Part shown: positions 42,082-50,792 of the stretch, piece by piece | Position numbering within the stretch: position 1 is the stretch's first letter | How the letters are laid out: each line of letters begins with the position of its first letter | NCBI RefSeq assembly: GCF_024700075.1 | Contig: NZ_JAJONE010000001.1 | Coordinates: 3,929,001-3,993,000, forward strand | Length of the DNA stretch: 64,000 bases | Direction: 5' to 3' | From: Hymenobacter sp. J193 | Lineage (GTDB): Bacteria > Bacteroidota > Bacteroidia > Cytophagales > Hymenobacteraceae | Made by a program: the position numbers and the translations under genes | Notes under the pieces: model-generated | Database searches by the model: none | What the model saw: only the letters and a program-made list of their open reading frames with translations | What the model was told of the DNA's origin: nothing

Positions 42082-43665
42082 TTATTTTTTGCGCGGGTTC
42101 AGCTCCCAGCTCATGCCTACTTCCACTCCCAGGTTCCAGGGGCGGCGCGGCGCTTTCGATTGACTGGGGTTGGTGATGGAGGTGAGGAAGTACTGGGCCT
42201 GGGGCCGCACGCTCAGCCACTGGCCCAGCGCGGTCTGGTAGTTGGCAAAGGCCCCGGCCGTGAGCAGCAGGCTGCTGGACCGATAGGGCGAGGAAACGCC
42301 GGGTGCCCAGTCCTGCTGCGTGCAGGCACAGGCACTGCCTTCCGTGGTGCGCGAGCCGGTGCGCAAGGCCAAGGTGGCCCCGCCCATCGAGCCCACACTC
42401 CAGCGGTGGTTGCCAGCCAGCCGGTAGCGCGCCTGCACCGGAATGATGAAATAGCGGTGCACGTCGCGGAAGGAAACCCGCGTACCCGTTTCCTGGGAAG
42501 TCTTGCGCAGCATGTAGTCAAGCGAAGTAGCGTACTCCGAATAGCCCACGCCCGCCGACGCGGTCAGCAGCCGGTTGAGGGCATACGTGACGCCTACGCG
42601 ACCCGAGAAACTGGTGCCGGGCTTTTCCAGCTTTTCCAGCTGGGTAGGCGAGCCGCCGAGCGTGCGGTAGGAAATACCGGAACCGCCCAGCAGCTCCACG
42701 CCAAAGCCGCGCAGGATGATGTCTTTGCGGGAGCGTTTCACCCGGGGGCGGCGCTTTTTGTGTACTTCCGGCTCTTCCGGTGTCAGGTCGGGGGCCTGCA
42801 TGTGGCGGAGCGCAATGGGCTCGTAGCTGATTTTGACGGGCTTGGTTTTCCCGGTAGCCTCCCGGCGCTTGCCGGCCGCTGCGCTGTTAGCCGCGCCTGC
42901 CGCCCAATCGGGCTGCCCGGAACGTCCGGCGCGCCGACGCACGGCTTTGTTGGAGCTACCGGCAAGGCTGTGCCCCAGCGAAGCTTCCCGCGCCGCAGCA
43001 TCTAGAGTACTTGATTTCCTGGAATGCCGGGACCCGGTGCGGCTGCGGCGGCCATTCACGGTAGCTGCCAGAGCCATGGGTACCGCTTTTTTGCGGCGGG
43101 TGGAGGTAGATGCCACGCTACGCCGGGATGCATTGGATTCTTCGTCCGTCTCATTGCCGGGCAACGGTTTACGCGTGCGGCCAGCAAGGGGCAGCAGGGT
43201 TGGCCGCACCTTGCGGGTGGGCGCCGTAGCCAGATTGCCGGCCACGCCAGATTCATCAGCGTTTTTCAGGTTAGCGGAGGCTAGCTCGTGGCTGGCTGCC
43301 TGATTGCCGGCTGTGCGGCCTGCCTCAGAACCCGCAGCAACTCCGGGCGCGCCGGCAGCCCGGGCACCTGCCAGATCCGACGTTTCATCAGCCTGCCGGG
43401 CATGTCCTACTTTCGCTACCGACACCGCTTCTGGCCCGGATGGCCCGGCCAGGCCCGTGCGCAGCATAGAGGAAGGTACTACTCCCTCGTAGATAACGAA
43501 GCTACCGATCAGCAAAAGCAACAGAAGCGGCCAGCGGCGCCGGTTTTTGGGCTTGGGTAGCTGTTGCTGAATCCCGGACCAGACGGCCTCGGGCACAGGG
43601 CTGCCGAAATCGTGCAGCTTGTGGCGCAGATCGTTGTAAAATTGTTCCGATTCTTGTTCAGTCAT
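42082..43665 (-). CDS. Inner-membrane-anchored protein with outer-membrane beta-barrel domain
   Basis: 527 residues with an unusual layout. A cytoplasmic N-terminus of about 43 residues (E-Q-F-Y-N-D-L-R-H-K-L-H-D-F) resembles the anti-sigma segments seen beside ECF sigma genes. One membrane helix follows (W-P-L-L-L-L-L-L-I-G-S-F-V-I-Y). A long Ala/Arg/Ser-rich region (about 70-300) comes next. The last 220 residues are beta-barrel-like (G-V-E-L-L-G-G-S-G-I-S-Y, many alternating strands, final W-N-L-G-V-E-V-G-M-S-W-E-L). It could span the periplasm and link the outer membrane to the sigma factor whose gene it overlaps by 8 bases. Confidence 0.8.
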   Translation of the reverse strand: MTEQESEQFYNDLRHKLHDFGSPVPEAVWSGIQQQLPKPKNRRRWPLLLLLLIGSFVIYEGVVPSSMLRTGLAGPSGPEAVSVAKVGHARQADETSDLAGARAAGAPGVAAGSEAGRTAGNQAASHELASANLKNADESGVAGNLATAPTRKVRPTLLPLAGRTRKPLPGNETDEESNASRRSVASTSTRRKKAVPMALAATVNGRRSRTGSRHSRKSSTLDAAAREASLGHSLAGSSNKAVRRRAGRSGQPDWAAGAANSAAAGKRREATGKTKPVKISYEPIALRHMQAPDLTPEEPEVHKKRRPRVKRSRKDIILRGFGVELLGGSGISYRTLGGSPTQLEKLEKPGTSFSGRVGVTYALNRLLTASAGVGYSEYATSLDYMLRKTSQETGTRVSFRDVHRYFIIPVQARYRLAGNHRWSVGSMGGATLALRTGSRTTEGSACACTQQDWAPGVSSPYRSSSLLLTAGAFANYQTALGQWLSVRPQAQYFLTSITNPSQSKAPRRPWNLGVEVGMSWELNPRKK

Positions 43666-44212
43666 TACCGTGAGTTGTAGAGGCTAACACGAACAGCCGC
43701 TCTTCGAGAAGACGACGTGCCCGCGACAGTTGTGATTTGCTGGTACCTTCCGAGATGCCCAGCAGCGTGCTAATCTCGGCGTGGCTGTAGCCCTCAATGG
43801 CGTACAGGTTGAGAACGGTGCGGTAGCCCAGGGGCAGCTGGCCGATCATCCGAACGAGTTCCTCAGCCGACATCTGGTCGAAGGGAGTGCCATCGGGGTG
43901 AGCCAGGTCCAGTGCTTCTTCGGCTTCCACCTGCTGGCCCCGCTGCCGGTGCTGGTGGTAGGCGTTCAGGGCCGTGGTGACGGCAATACGCCGGGCCCAG
44001 GCCTCGAAGGGCCCCTGGCTGCGGTATTGCTCCAGGCGGGTAAATAGTTTGACGAACGTGAGCTGCAGCGCGTCCTCCGCCTCTTCGCGGGAAGGGCAGT
44101 AGCGCAGGCACACGCCCATCAGCTGGTAGCCCAGCCGCTCGTATAAGGCTCTTTGGGCTGCTGGCTGATTGCGGCGGCATCCTTCAAGTAGAGCGTCAAT
44201 CGTATCAGCCAT
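43658..44212 (-). CDS. ECF-type RNA polymerase sigma factor
   Basis: 184 residues with sigma region 2 (Y-C-P-S-R-E-E-A-E-D-A-L-Q-L-T-F-V-K-L-F) and region 4 (L-P-L-G-Y-R-T-V-L-N-L-Y-A-I-E-G-Y-S-H-A-E-I-S). It directs transcription when released from its partner. The next gene overlaps its end by 8 bases and probably encodes the membrane regulator. Target promoters are unknown; an effect on the downstream lipoprotein gene would fit. Confidence 0.93.
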   Translation of the reverse strand: MADTIDALLEGCRRNQPAAQRALYERLGYQLMGVCLRYCPSREEAEDALQLTFVKLFTRLEQYRSQGPFEAWARRIAVTTALNAYHQHRQRGQQVEAEEALDLAHPDGTPFDQMSAEELVRMIGQLPLGYRTVLNLYAIEGYSHAEISTLLGISEGTSKSQLSRARRLLEERLFVLASTTHGND

Positions 44213-44415
44213 TGGCGGATAAATAAAAAAGTAGTAAAAGTATTTGCGCTAGCGTTCTGTCCCCATGACCGGGGTGGCCGGGTGGCGGTTGCGTGAAGAA
44301 AAAATATATTTCAGACCTGGTCGCCAGGCCGGTGCAGCTAGGAAAGAAATAGCGGGCGCCGTAGCTTCGGCTGCCGGCAGCCAGTCTGCCCCATTGTAGC
44401 TCTTTCCACGCGCCT

Positions 44416-45207
44416 ATGCAACTCCCGCTCTACCAGGTCGACGCCTTCACCGATACCCTGTTTGCCGGCAACCCCGCCGCCGTGTGCCCGCTCTCGGAGT
44501 GGCTGCCCGCCGAAACCATGCAGGCCATTGCCGCCGAAAACAACCTGGCGGAAACCGCCTTTTTCGTGCCCCGCAGCGGGGCTGAGTTTGAAATTCGTTG
44601 GTTTACGCCCACGGTGGAGGTAGAGCTCTGCGGCCACGCTACGCTGGCCTCGGCCCACGTGCTCTACCAGCACCGGGGTTTTGTGGGCCCGGAAATCGTG
44701 TTTCATAGCCAGAGCGGCCCGCTGCGGGTTAGCCGAGCCGAAGCCGGCCGTCTGACCCTAGACTTCCCGGCCCGGCCCCCGCAGCCCATCAGCCTGCACC
44801 CCGAGGGGCTACTCGACGGCTTGCGGGCCACACCCCTGCAGCTGCTGGCCGGACCCGATCTGGTTTGCGTGTTTGGTAGCGAGGATGAGGTGCGGGCCCT
44901 GCGCCCCGATATGGCCCACCTTATCAAGGTAGAGTACCGCGCCGTTATTGCCACCGCGCCTGGGCCTGAGGGTATTGACTTTGTGTCGCGCTTCTTTGGG
45001 CCAAGGGTGGGCGTGCCGGAAGATCCGGTGACAGGTTCGGCGCACACCACGCTGGTGCCGTACTGGGCGGCCCGCCTCGGCAAAACTCATCTGCACGCCC
45101 GCCAGGTTTCGGCCCGGGGCGGCGACCTGTGGTGCGAGCTGCGCGACGACCGGGTGCTGATGAGCGGCCACGCCGTCACGTATCTGCGCGGGGAGATTGA
45201 GGTGTAG
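44416..45207 (+). CDS. PhzF-family isomerase/epimerase
   Basis: 263 residues of the diaminopimelate-epimerase fold. The N-terminus Q-V-D-A-F-T-D-T-L-F-A-G-N-P-A-A-V and E-L-C-G-H-A-T-L-A-S-A-H are standard, with the catalytic Glu46 in N-L-A-E-T-A-F-F. The second half has G-V-P-E-D-P-V-T-G-S-A-H-T. Family members isomerise small acids; the substrate here is not evident because no phenazine genes are nearby. It stands alone between the sigma-factor operon and a TPR gene. Confidence 0.92.
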   Translation: MQLPLYQVDAFTDTLFAGNPAAVCPLSEWLPAETMQAIAAENNLAETAFFVPRSGAEFEIRWFTPTVEVELCGHATLASAHVLYQHRGFVGPEIVFHSQSGPLRVSRAEAGRLTLDFPARPPQPISLHPEGLLDGLRATPLQLLAGPDLVCVFGSEDEVRALRPDMAHLIKVEYRAVIATAPGPEGIDFVSRFFGPRVGVPEDPVTGSAHTTLVPYWAARLGKTHLHARQVSARGGDLWCELRDDRVLMSGHAVTYLRGEIEV

Positions 45208-45298
45208 AATCTCTCCATTATTGCACTCCTAATCCATTTATCATCTTGTCATCCGGGTCCAACTACCTCCTTTTTTGCTGGCCCGCTCACCTCAGCTT

Positions 45299-46384
45299 AT
45301 GCGGACACTACTTTATCGGCTTGCTTTTGTAGCAGCTCTGAATACCCTTTCCTACGCCAGCTTCGGGCAGGCAACTTCCGATGATGACCCGGTAAAAAAG
45401 CTGATTTCAGAAGGCGTAGCACTACACGATGCAGGCAAGTATGATGCTGCTCTTGCCCGGTACCAAGAGGCCCTAAAGTTGCAGCCTCAAGACGTTATTA
45501 CCCAGGCAGAAATGGCCATTACCTATTATGCGCTGGGTAAATACGAAGAAGCCTTGACCCTGTCTCGCCAGGCCATTGCCTCACCAGGTAAAAAAGGACC
45601 TAATATATACGCCACCTATGCCAACTCCCTCGATGCCCTGAACCGCCCTGCCGAGGCCGAGCAAGCCTACCGCGACGGGCTAAAAGAGTTTCCGAACTAC
45701 TACCTGCTACTGTACAACCTGGGTGTAACTCAGTACGGTATGAAGAAATATGACGATGCCCAGCAAAGCTTTCAGCAGGCTGTGCAGGCCAACCCCAACC
45801 ATCCTGGTTCTAACCTGAGTTGGGGCTTGGGCTTGGTAGATCGGGGCAAGCGAATTCCGGCTATTCTAGCGCTGGCCAATTTTCTGCTATTGGAGCCCAA
45901 CACTAAGCGCTCCTACGAAAACCTGCACCAACTGCACCAGCTCATGAGCGAAGGAGTGGAGAAGACGGCTGGAGGTGGGACTGTAATCCGAGTGGATTCA
46001 AGTAAGCTTAAGGCCAGCAAGAAAGGCAAGCAAAAGGCCAAAGCTGATGATTTTGGCAGTAGTGAGTTAATGTTGTCCTTATTGAGTACCATGGATAACT
46101 TGCCCCCAGAACTGGCAAAAAACCCTGTAGAAACCTTTGGCTTCCAGTTTAATATGTTATGTCAGGGATTAGTGAAAAAAGAGGCTGCGCCGACCGGTTT
46201 TGCGGCTACACACTATGTACCCTTTTTCAATGAAATGGGTAGCAAAGGCCACATGACCACTTTCGCCTACCTTATTCACTTCTCCGACGACGAGAAGCCC
46301 TACGCGCGGCAGTGGCTCGAGCAGCATCCCGACGAACTAAAAGACTTAATAAGCTTCGTTAGCGAATACAATTGGGCTAAGTAA
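45299..46384 (+). CDS. Secreted or periplasmic TPR-repeat protein
   Basis: 361 residues. The N-terminus (M-R-T-L-L-Y-R-L-A-F-V-A-A-L) is a signal peptide ending near S-F-G-Q. At least four tetratricopeptide repeats follow (A-L-A-R-Y-Q-E-A-L-K-L-Q-P; A-E-Q-A-Y-R-D-G-L; A-Q-Q-S-F-Q-Q-A-V-Q-A-N-P-N-H-P), and the C-terminal third is unrelated. TPRs usually hold protein partners; none is shown. Base composition is lower in GC than the flanks, so it may have been acquired or be under weaker codon selection. The ATG at 45299 starts the signal peptide. Confidence 0.85.
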   Translation: MRTLLYRLAFVAALNTLSYASFGQATSDDDPVKKLISEGVALHDAGKYDAALARYQEALKLQPQDVITQAEMAITYYALGKYEEALTLSRQAIASPGKKGPNIYATYANSLDALNRPAEAEQAYRDGLKEFPNYYLLLYNLGVTQYGMKKYDDAQQSFQQAVQANPNHPGSNLSWGLGLVDRGKRIPAILALANFLLLEPNTKRSYENLHQLHQLMSEGVEKTAGGGTVIRVDSSKLKASKKGKQKAKADDFGSSELMLSLLSTMDNLPPELAKNPVETFGFQFNMLCQGLVKKEAAPTGFAATHYVPFFNEMGSKGHMTTFAYLIHFSDDEKPYARQWLEQHPDELKDLISFVSEYNWAK

Positions 46385-46424
46385 TCAAACTATGTGTACG
46401 CGGGCTAAGTAGCCTAAGCCTCCT

Positions 46425-47063
46425 CTACGCCGCCGGCTTTTTGCGGGTGGCGGCCAGCTTCTTGCCGGCTACCGGGGCGGCCAGCTTGTCGGGGTTGTCG
46501 GCCAGGAACTTGCCCCAGCTTTTGCCGCCGGCCTTCACGTTGTTGCCTTTCTGGTAGTGGTGGCAGAGGGCCACGCCCAGGGCATCGGTGGCATCCAGAA
46601 ACTTGGACGCTTCCTCAATGGGGGGCAGCCGCAGCGTCTGGCGGAGCATGTGGGCCACCTGCTCCTTGGTGGCGTTGCCCGAGCCCGTTACGGCCTGCTT
46701 TACTTTGGTGGGCGCGTACTCCACGTACGGAATCTGGCGCGACAAACAGGCGGCAATAGCCACGCCCTGGGCCCGCCCCAGCTTGAGCATACTCTGCACG
46801 TTCACCCCAAAAAATGGCGCTTCAATGGCTAGCTCATCGGGCAGAAACTCGTCGATCAGCTCCAGCATCCGCTCAAAAATCCGCTTGAGCTTGAGGGCGT
46901 GGTTGCTGCCGATTTTCTTCATATCAATGACGTCGTAGCACAGCACGGTCACCTGCTGGCCCCGCACCTCAATCACGGCGTAGCCCATAATCTGGGTGCC
47001 GGGGTCTACGCCCATGATGACTTTGGGCAGTAGCTCAGAGGAAGAGGCAAGGGGCAGAATCAT
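46425..47063 (-). CDS. ruvC: Crossover junction endodeoxyribonuclease RuvC
   Basis: 212 residues. The acidic active site is visible in M-G-V-D-P-G-T-Q (Asp), L-A-I-E-A-P-F-F-G (Glu) and F-L-D-A-T-D-A-L-G-V-A-L-C-H-H (Asp). RuvC resolves Holliday junctions with RuvAB, neither of which is nearby. The C-terminal 30 residues are Lys/Ala-rich (K-L-A-A-P-V-A-G-K-K-L-A-A-T-R-K-K) beyond the enzyme core, a basic tail common in this group. The gene is divergent from the flippase-like gene, with a heptad-array repeat between them. Confidence 0.95.
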   Translation of the reverse strand: MILPLASSSELLPKVIMGVDPGTQIMGYAVIEVRGQQVTVLCYDVIDMKKIGSNHALKLKRIFERMLELIDEFLPDELAIEAPFFGVNVQSMLKLGRAQGVAIAACLSRQIPYVEYAPTKVKQAVTGSGNATKEQVAHMLRQTLRLPPIEEASKFLDATDALGVALCHHYQKGNNVKAGGKSWGKFLADNPDKLAAPVAGKKLAATRKKPAA

Positions 47064-47070
47064 AGAAGAA

Positions 47071-47172
47071 AGCTGTTAGCGGCGGGCTACCGGCGGTTGG
47101 CTGGATCAAACAAGAAAACCGGCCGGCGGAGGGTCTGGTAGCCAACAGCCAGAAGCTAACGGCTAACTTGCC
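47071..47172. repeat. Heptad-array inverted repeat between ruvC and the flippase-like gene
   Basis: The right arm from about 47141 reads as 7-base words AGCCAAC, AGCCAGA, AGCTAAC, GGCTAAC. The left arm at 47071-47104 carries the imperfect reverse complement (GCTGTTAGC, GGCGGTTGGCTGG). Each arm lies within about 30 bases of a start codon of the divergent genes. Confidence 0.75.
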
Positions 47173-47196
47173 GAAGTTACGCAACAACCCGCCGTT

Positions 47197-48228
47197 TTGC
47201 CCCAGCCCAAGCCCCAAAACTACGCACGAAAGCCCGAAGAACCTGCAAGCCGCCGGCGCGTCTGGGTGATTCTGGGCAAGCTGCTCATCACCGGACTCAC
47301 GCTGGCGTTGCTGTATCACTCGGTAGTGGCCGATGCTGCCACGGCCGCTGCCTGGCGCCAGCTGCTGCACACGGCCCTGGCCGGCGCCGGGCGCGGCCCC
47401 GTGCTGCTGGCTTTGGCGCTGGTGCCCGTCAACTGGGGCCTGGAAGCCTGGAAGTGGTGGCGGCTGGCCCGGCACCTGGAGCCGGTATCGTTCCGGCGGG
47501 CCTTCCGGGCGGTGCTGGTGGGCCTCACCCTGGGTTTTGTAACCCCCAACCGCGTGGGCGACTATGCCGGCCGCATCATCGAGCTCAAAAGCCGCCGCCT
47601 CGACGCCCTGGGGGCGGTGTTTCTGGGGCGCTACTGCCAGCTGGTGGCCACGGTGGTAGCCGGCTCCCTGGGGCTGATGTACTTCTTGTTTCGGTTTTAC
47701 CTGCCCGGGTACGCTGCCACCAAGCTGGGCGTGCTGGTGGCCGTACTGCTGCTGAACGTCGCCGTGCTGGTGCCGCTTTACCGCAGCCGGCTGCTGCTGA
47801 GCCTGTTCACGGCAGTGCGGCCGCTGCGGCGCTTCCGGCGCTATCTGGCCGTGATGCCCACGTATCCGGCGCGGCTGCTTTCGGCGGTGCTGGCCGGGGC
47901 GGGCCTGCGCTACGCCGTGTTCTGTCTGCAATTCGGGTTGCTGCTCTATGCTTACGGGGCCCGGCCCGCCGTAGGACCTGCCCTGGCCGCCATTGCGGGT
48001 ACGTTGCTGCTCAAGTCGTTGGTGCCCTCGCTTAATGCCCTGGCCGACGTGGGCGTGCGGGAGCTGTCGGCCACGCACCTGTTTGGGCTGCTGGGCGAGC
48101 CGGTGCTGCCCGTACTCAGCGCCAGCCTAAGCTTGTGGGTCATCAACATTGCCCTGCCCAGCGCGGCCGGACTGCTGTTCGTGCTGCGGCTGCGGGTGTT
48201 TCGGAAGCGTCAACCCACTGCCCCATGA
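47197..48228 (+). CDS. Lysylphosphatidylglycerol-synthase-type membrane protein (flippase-like)
   Basis: 343 residues with about eight membrane helices. It has the family's N-W-G-L-E-A-W-K-W-W after helix 2 and the long F-R-R-A-F-R-A-V-L-V-G-L-T-L-G-F-V-T-P-N-R-V-G-D-Y-A-G-R motif, found in the UPF0104/AglD-like membrane family. No synthetase domain is attached, so a transport or lipid-flipping role is more likely than lysyl transfer. The start is TTG at 47197; no ATG lies near the first helix. The stop overlaps the next gene's ATG (ATGA), so the glycosyltransferase is translationally coupled. Confidence 0.85.
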   Translation: MPQPKPQNYARKPEEPASRRRVWVILGKLLITGLTLALLYHSVVADAATAAAWRQLLHTALAGAGRGPVLLALALVPVNWGLEAWKWWRLARHLEPVSFRRAFRAVLVGLTLGFVTPNRVGDYAGRIIELKSRRLDALGAVFLGRYCQLVATVVAGSLGLMYFLFRFYLPGYAATKLGVLVAVLLLNVAVLVPLYRSRLLLSLFTAVRPLRRFRRYLAVMPTYPARLLSAVLAGAGLRYAVFCLQFGLLLYAYGARPAVGPALAAIAGTLLLKSLVPSLNALADVGVRELSATHLFGLLGEPVLPVLSASLSLWVINIALPSAAGLLFVLRLRVFRKRQPTAP

Positions 48229-49394
48229 TGAGCCTGTTCACGCTGCTGGGCGCAGGCCTGGCCACTGCTTACCTGGAGCAGATGGTCCGCTTCCGGCGTG
48301 CCTGGCAGCGCCTGCCGGTGCACTCGGCAGCTACTCCCTCTGACTCGATTCCTGAAGCCGGCCCAGCCTTTTCTATCCTGGTAGCGGCCCGTAACGAAGC
48401 GGCCACACTACCTGGCCTGCTGGCCGACCTGGCCCGGCAGCTGCCGGTGCGCGGCGGATTTGAGGTGCTGATTGTGGACGACCACTCCACCGATACCACG
48501 GCGGCGCTGGTAGCTCAGACCGCCGCGGCCGTGCCGTTCCCGCTCCGCCTGCTGCGCCTGGCCGACAACCCCACGCAGCCTACTGGCAAAAAAGCCGCCA
48601 TTGCCGCCGCCATTGCCGCTGCCCGTGCCCCCTGGCTGCTGCTCACCGACGCCGACTGCCGCGTGCCCGCCGGCTGGGTGCGTGCCTACGCCGCCGTGGC
48701 GCAGGCCGAGCCCGCCGTGCAGTTTATCAGCGGGCCGGTGCTGCTTACGGGCCAGGGCTGGCTGGCCACGCTGCAAGGCTTAGAGCTGGCCGGATTGGTA
48801 GGAGTGGGGGCTGCTTCCATTGGGTTGAATGCGCCTACCATGTGCAACGGTGCCAACCTGGCCTACCGCCGCGCTGCCTTCGAGGCCGTGCGGGGCTTTG
48901 CCGGCAACGAAGCCATTGCCAGCGGCGACGACGAATTTCTGCTTCATAAGCTCCACCAGCAGTTTTCCGAAGGTATCCGCTTTCTGAAAACGCCCGAGGC
49001 TGTCGTCCGGACGGCCGCCCAGCCTACGCTGCGGCGGTTGCTGGCCCAACGGGTGCGCTGGGCCAGCAAATGGCAGCATTACCAGACGGCCGCGCCCCGG
49101 CAACTGGCCGTCATGGTGCTCCTGGCCAACCTGCTGTTTCCATTGGGGGCGCTGCTGTGGTGGTTTCGCCCCCAGGATGGCCTCTGGATTCTGGGCGCCT
49201 GGCTGCTGAAACTGCTTGGCGACGGGCTGCTGCTGGGGCCGGTGCTGCGGTTTCTGGGGCGGCCGGGCTGGCTGACGTGGGTGCCCATTTTGCAGCTGGC
49301 TTACGGGCCGTATGCCTTGCTGGTGGGTTTGCTGGGGCTGCGCGGGGGCTACGAGTGGAAAGGCCGCCAGGTGCGGGCACTAAAGAACAAGTAA
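48225..49394 (+). CDS. Membrane-bound family 2 glycosyltransferase
   Basis: 389 residues. An N-terminal helix is followed by a GT-A domain with I-L-V-A-A-R-N-E-A-A-T-L-P, D-D-H-S-T-D and D-A-D-C-R, plus the acceptor-end G-G/D-D-E-F-L-L and R-V-R-W pattern (Q-R-V-R-W-A-S-K-W). Two to three helices end the protein. It probably adds a sugar to a lipid or glycan at the inner membrane. It is coupled to the flippase-like gene by an ATGA overlap. Two ATGs are adjacent (48225 and 48228). A second enzyme of the same type is at 60490. Confidence 0.9.
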   Translation: MMSLFTLLGAGLATAYLEQMVRFRRAWQRLPVHSAATPSDSIPEAGPAFSILVAARNEAATLPGLLADLARQLPVRGGFEVLIVDDHSTDTTAALVAQTAAAVPFPLRLLRLADNPTQPTGKKAAIAAAIAAARAPWLLLTDADCRVPAGWVRAYAAVAQAEPAVQFISGPVLLTGQGWLATLQGLELAGLVGVGAASIGLNAPTMCNGANLAYRRAAFEAVRGFAGNEAIASGDDEFLLHKLHQQFSEGIRFLKTPEAVVRTAAQPTLRRLLAQRVRWASKWQHYQTAAPRQLAVMVLLANLLFPLGALLWWFRPQDGLWILGAWLLKLLGDGLLLGPVLRFLGRPGWLTWVPILQLAYGPYALLVGLLGLRGGYEWKGRQVRALKNK

Positions 49395-49699
49395 CCCGCG
49401 AGCAGGGGAAGGCAGCCCGGTGTTGCACGCAATACTTGCACGGCCTGCTTGAGTGTAGTCAGTTGATCGAGGGCGGCTTTAAACTCAGCAAATGTTTGCG
49501 GCGGGCTAGCAACCACATCTTCTGCCGTGCCTACACTTTGCGTTACGGTGGAAAGCAGCGTAGTAAAACTATCGGTACTCCCGCCAATCAAGGTAAGAAT
49601 ATCCCAGCCCAGCGCTTGGAAGAAACGGAGTTGGTCAGAAGCCAGTGTCAGCGGTGCGAACAGACGCGGTACTTCGGTAAGAGACGTTGAAAGAACCAC
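49349..49699 (-). CDS. Hypothetical protein, possibly a truncated gene
   Basis: 116 residues that I do not recognise. It starts S-T-S-L-T-E-V-P and contains D-Q-L-R-F-F-Q-A-L-G-W-D-I-L-T-L-I-G-G with several helices, which looks like genuine coding sequence. The last 15 residues run backward over the end of the glycosyltransferase gene, so the C-terminus may be an artefact of truncation. It sits at the edge of a lower-GC patch. Confidence 0.45.
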   Translation of the reverse strand: MVLSTSLTEVPRLFAPLTLASDQLRFFQALGWDILTLIGGSTDSFTTLLSTVTQSVGTAEDVVASPPQTFAEFKAALDQLTTLKQAVQVLRATPGCLPLLAGYLFFSARTWRPFHS

Positions 49700-49755
49700 T
49701 GAGGCATAGAGGGTACGACATGAAATCCTTTAATAAAGCAGGATTCAGCCTTTAG

Positions 49756-50145
49756 TTAAGCAGCACGCGCATTACGCTGCGCCTGCTTTTTAAATAGCTT
49801 GACATGCAACACAATTAGAAGAGGTACCGCCAAGAGAGTAGGAGCCCAGTTCTCGTGAAGATCTGAGCTCAAGACAATTTTTGATAAAGCATCATGGAGT
49901 GTATGATCCCAATGAATTACCCGTAGAGCATCAACAATTACCCACCCAATGATCAAGTAGGGTATCCACATGAGTATCCAGCGTATCCAATAGCGGCGCA
50001 ACATTCGCATTACTCCAATGAGAAGCAACACGGCGAGGCCTATGTAAAACAGTTGCGGAACCCATAGTAGTATGAATATCAATATCCAATCCTCCAAACG
50101 TCTACTGTGAATGGAAAGTAAAAGCTGAATAATCATCATGAGCAT
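49756..50145 (-). CDS. Small integral membrane protein, unknown function
   Basis: 129 residues with three or four strongly hydrophobic stretches (W-I-L-I-F-I-L-L-W-V; F-Y-I-G-L-A-V-L-L-L-I-G-V; L-M-W-I-P-Y-L-I-I-G-W-V-I) and a basic C-terminus (K-K-Q-A-Q-R-N-A-R). Base composition is well below the flanks in GC, suggesting recent acquisition. It lies 8 bases downstream of the next small frame on the same strand, so they may be one transcript. No family is recognised. Confidence 0.6.
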   Translation of the reverse strand: MLMMIIQLLLSIHSRRLEDWILIFILLWVPQLFYIGLAVLLLIGVMRMLRRYWIRWILMWIPYLIIGWVIVDALRVIHWDHTLHDALSKIVLSSDLHENWAPTLLAVPLLIVLHVKLFKKQAQRNARAA

Positions 50146-50153
50146 TTGACTAT

Positions 50154-50366
50154 CTAATTATAATAAGCTCCTGGCCGGCTGGTTCCTTGAGGTGCTGTCA
50201 AATCAAGCGTATGCAACATATACAGTTTCAACGTCAACTGCTCACTAGGGCTTGGCTCTGTGTCCTCCACTCCACTGAAGTTTGAGGCATAGAAAGAGGC
50301 ATTTCGACCTTTGAGTACAATACGCTCAGACGCATTCTGACCCACGAACCAAGACCACGGCGCCAA
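50154..50366 (-). CDS. Small hypothetical protein or gene remnant
   Basis: 70 residues with no recognised domain. The sequence (E-R-I-V-L-K-G-R-N-A-S-F-Y-A-S-N-F) reads like the C-terminal end of a longer secreted protein that has lost its front. It shares the low-GC composition of the membrane-protein gene that follows after 8 bases. Coding status is uncertain. Confidence 0.4.
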   Translation of the reverse strand: MAPWSWFVGQNASERIVLKGRNASFYASNFSGVEDTEPSPSEQLTLKLYMLHTLDLTAPQGTSRPGAYYN

Positions 50367-50792
50367 ACTTACGGCACTTTTACGAGAGGTGCCCGTGGGT
50401 CGTCACATCTTGCGCTAAAAAATTAACAGATAGTTTATTATGGTTTTTATTTCAGAGTCCGAGCACGCAGTTTGCGGTAGTGGCCCTGCACCTGAACAAG
50501 GCAGGCAGGGTTGCCTCGAAAGAAGCTAGTATTCATAGCTTCTTCCCCGAAGCAGAACTCTATTACCGTTTGCTGGCGCACTGGCGGCTGTGCCTGCTGC
50601 TGACTGTCGGCAAGCGGTGCCTGTATCTGAACCGCACCGCAGTGAAACTTCCGCCACCGTCAACAGCGCCCACCTGCTACCTGCTCTAGCCAACAATGGC
50701 AAGTGGATGGAGAAAGCCATAGTTTGGAATATCGTTACCCGTCTTACTTGCGCCCGGCACCCTATCTTTGTTTTCGCCCATTTCTGACCGCC
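50367..50792. other. Intergenic stretch without a clear gene
   Basis: The stretch turns AT-rich at 50410-50455 and returns to high GC. A TATCTTTG box at 50763-50770, 22 bases before the next gene's GTG, is a -7 candidate, but no TTG lies at the right spacing. A plus-strand frame at 50480-50689 has no recognisable content. Confidence 0.5.

Noticed and set aside
50480..50689. 69-residue plus-strand gene before the OppC operon
   Set aside because: No recognisable domain, and the segment overlaps the likely promoter region of the 85-residue gene.
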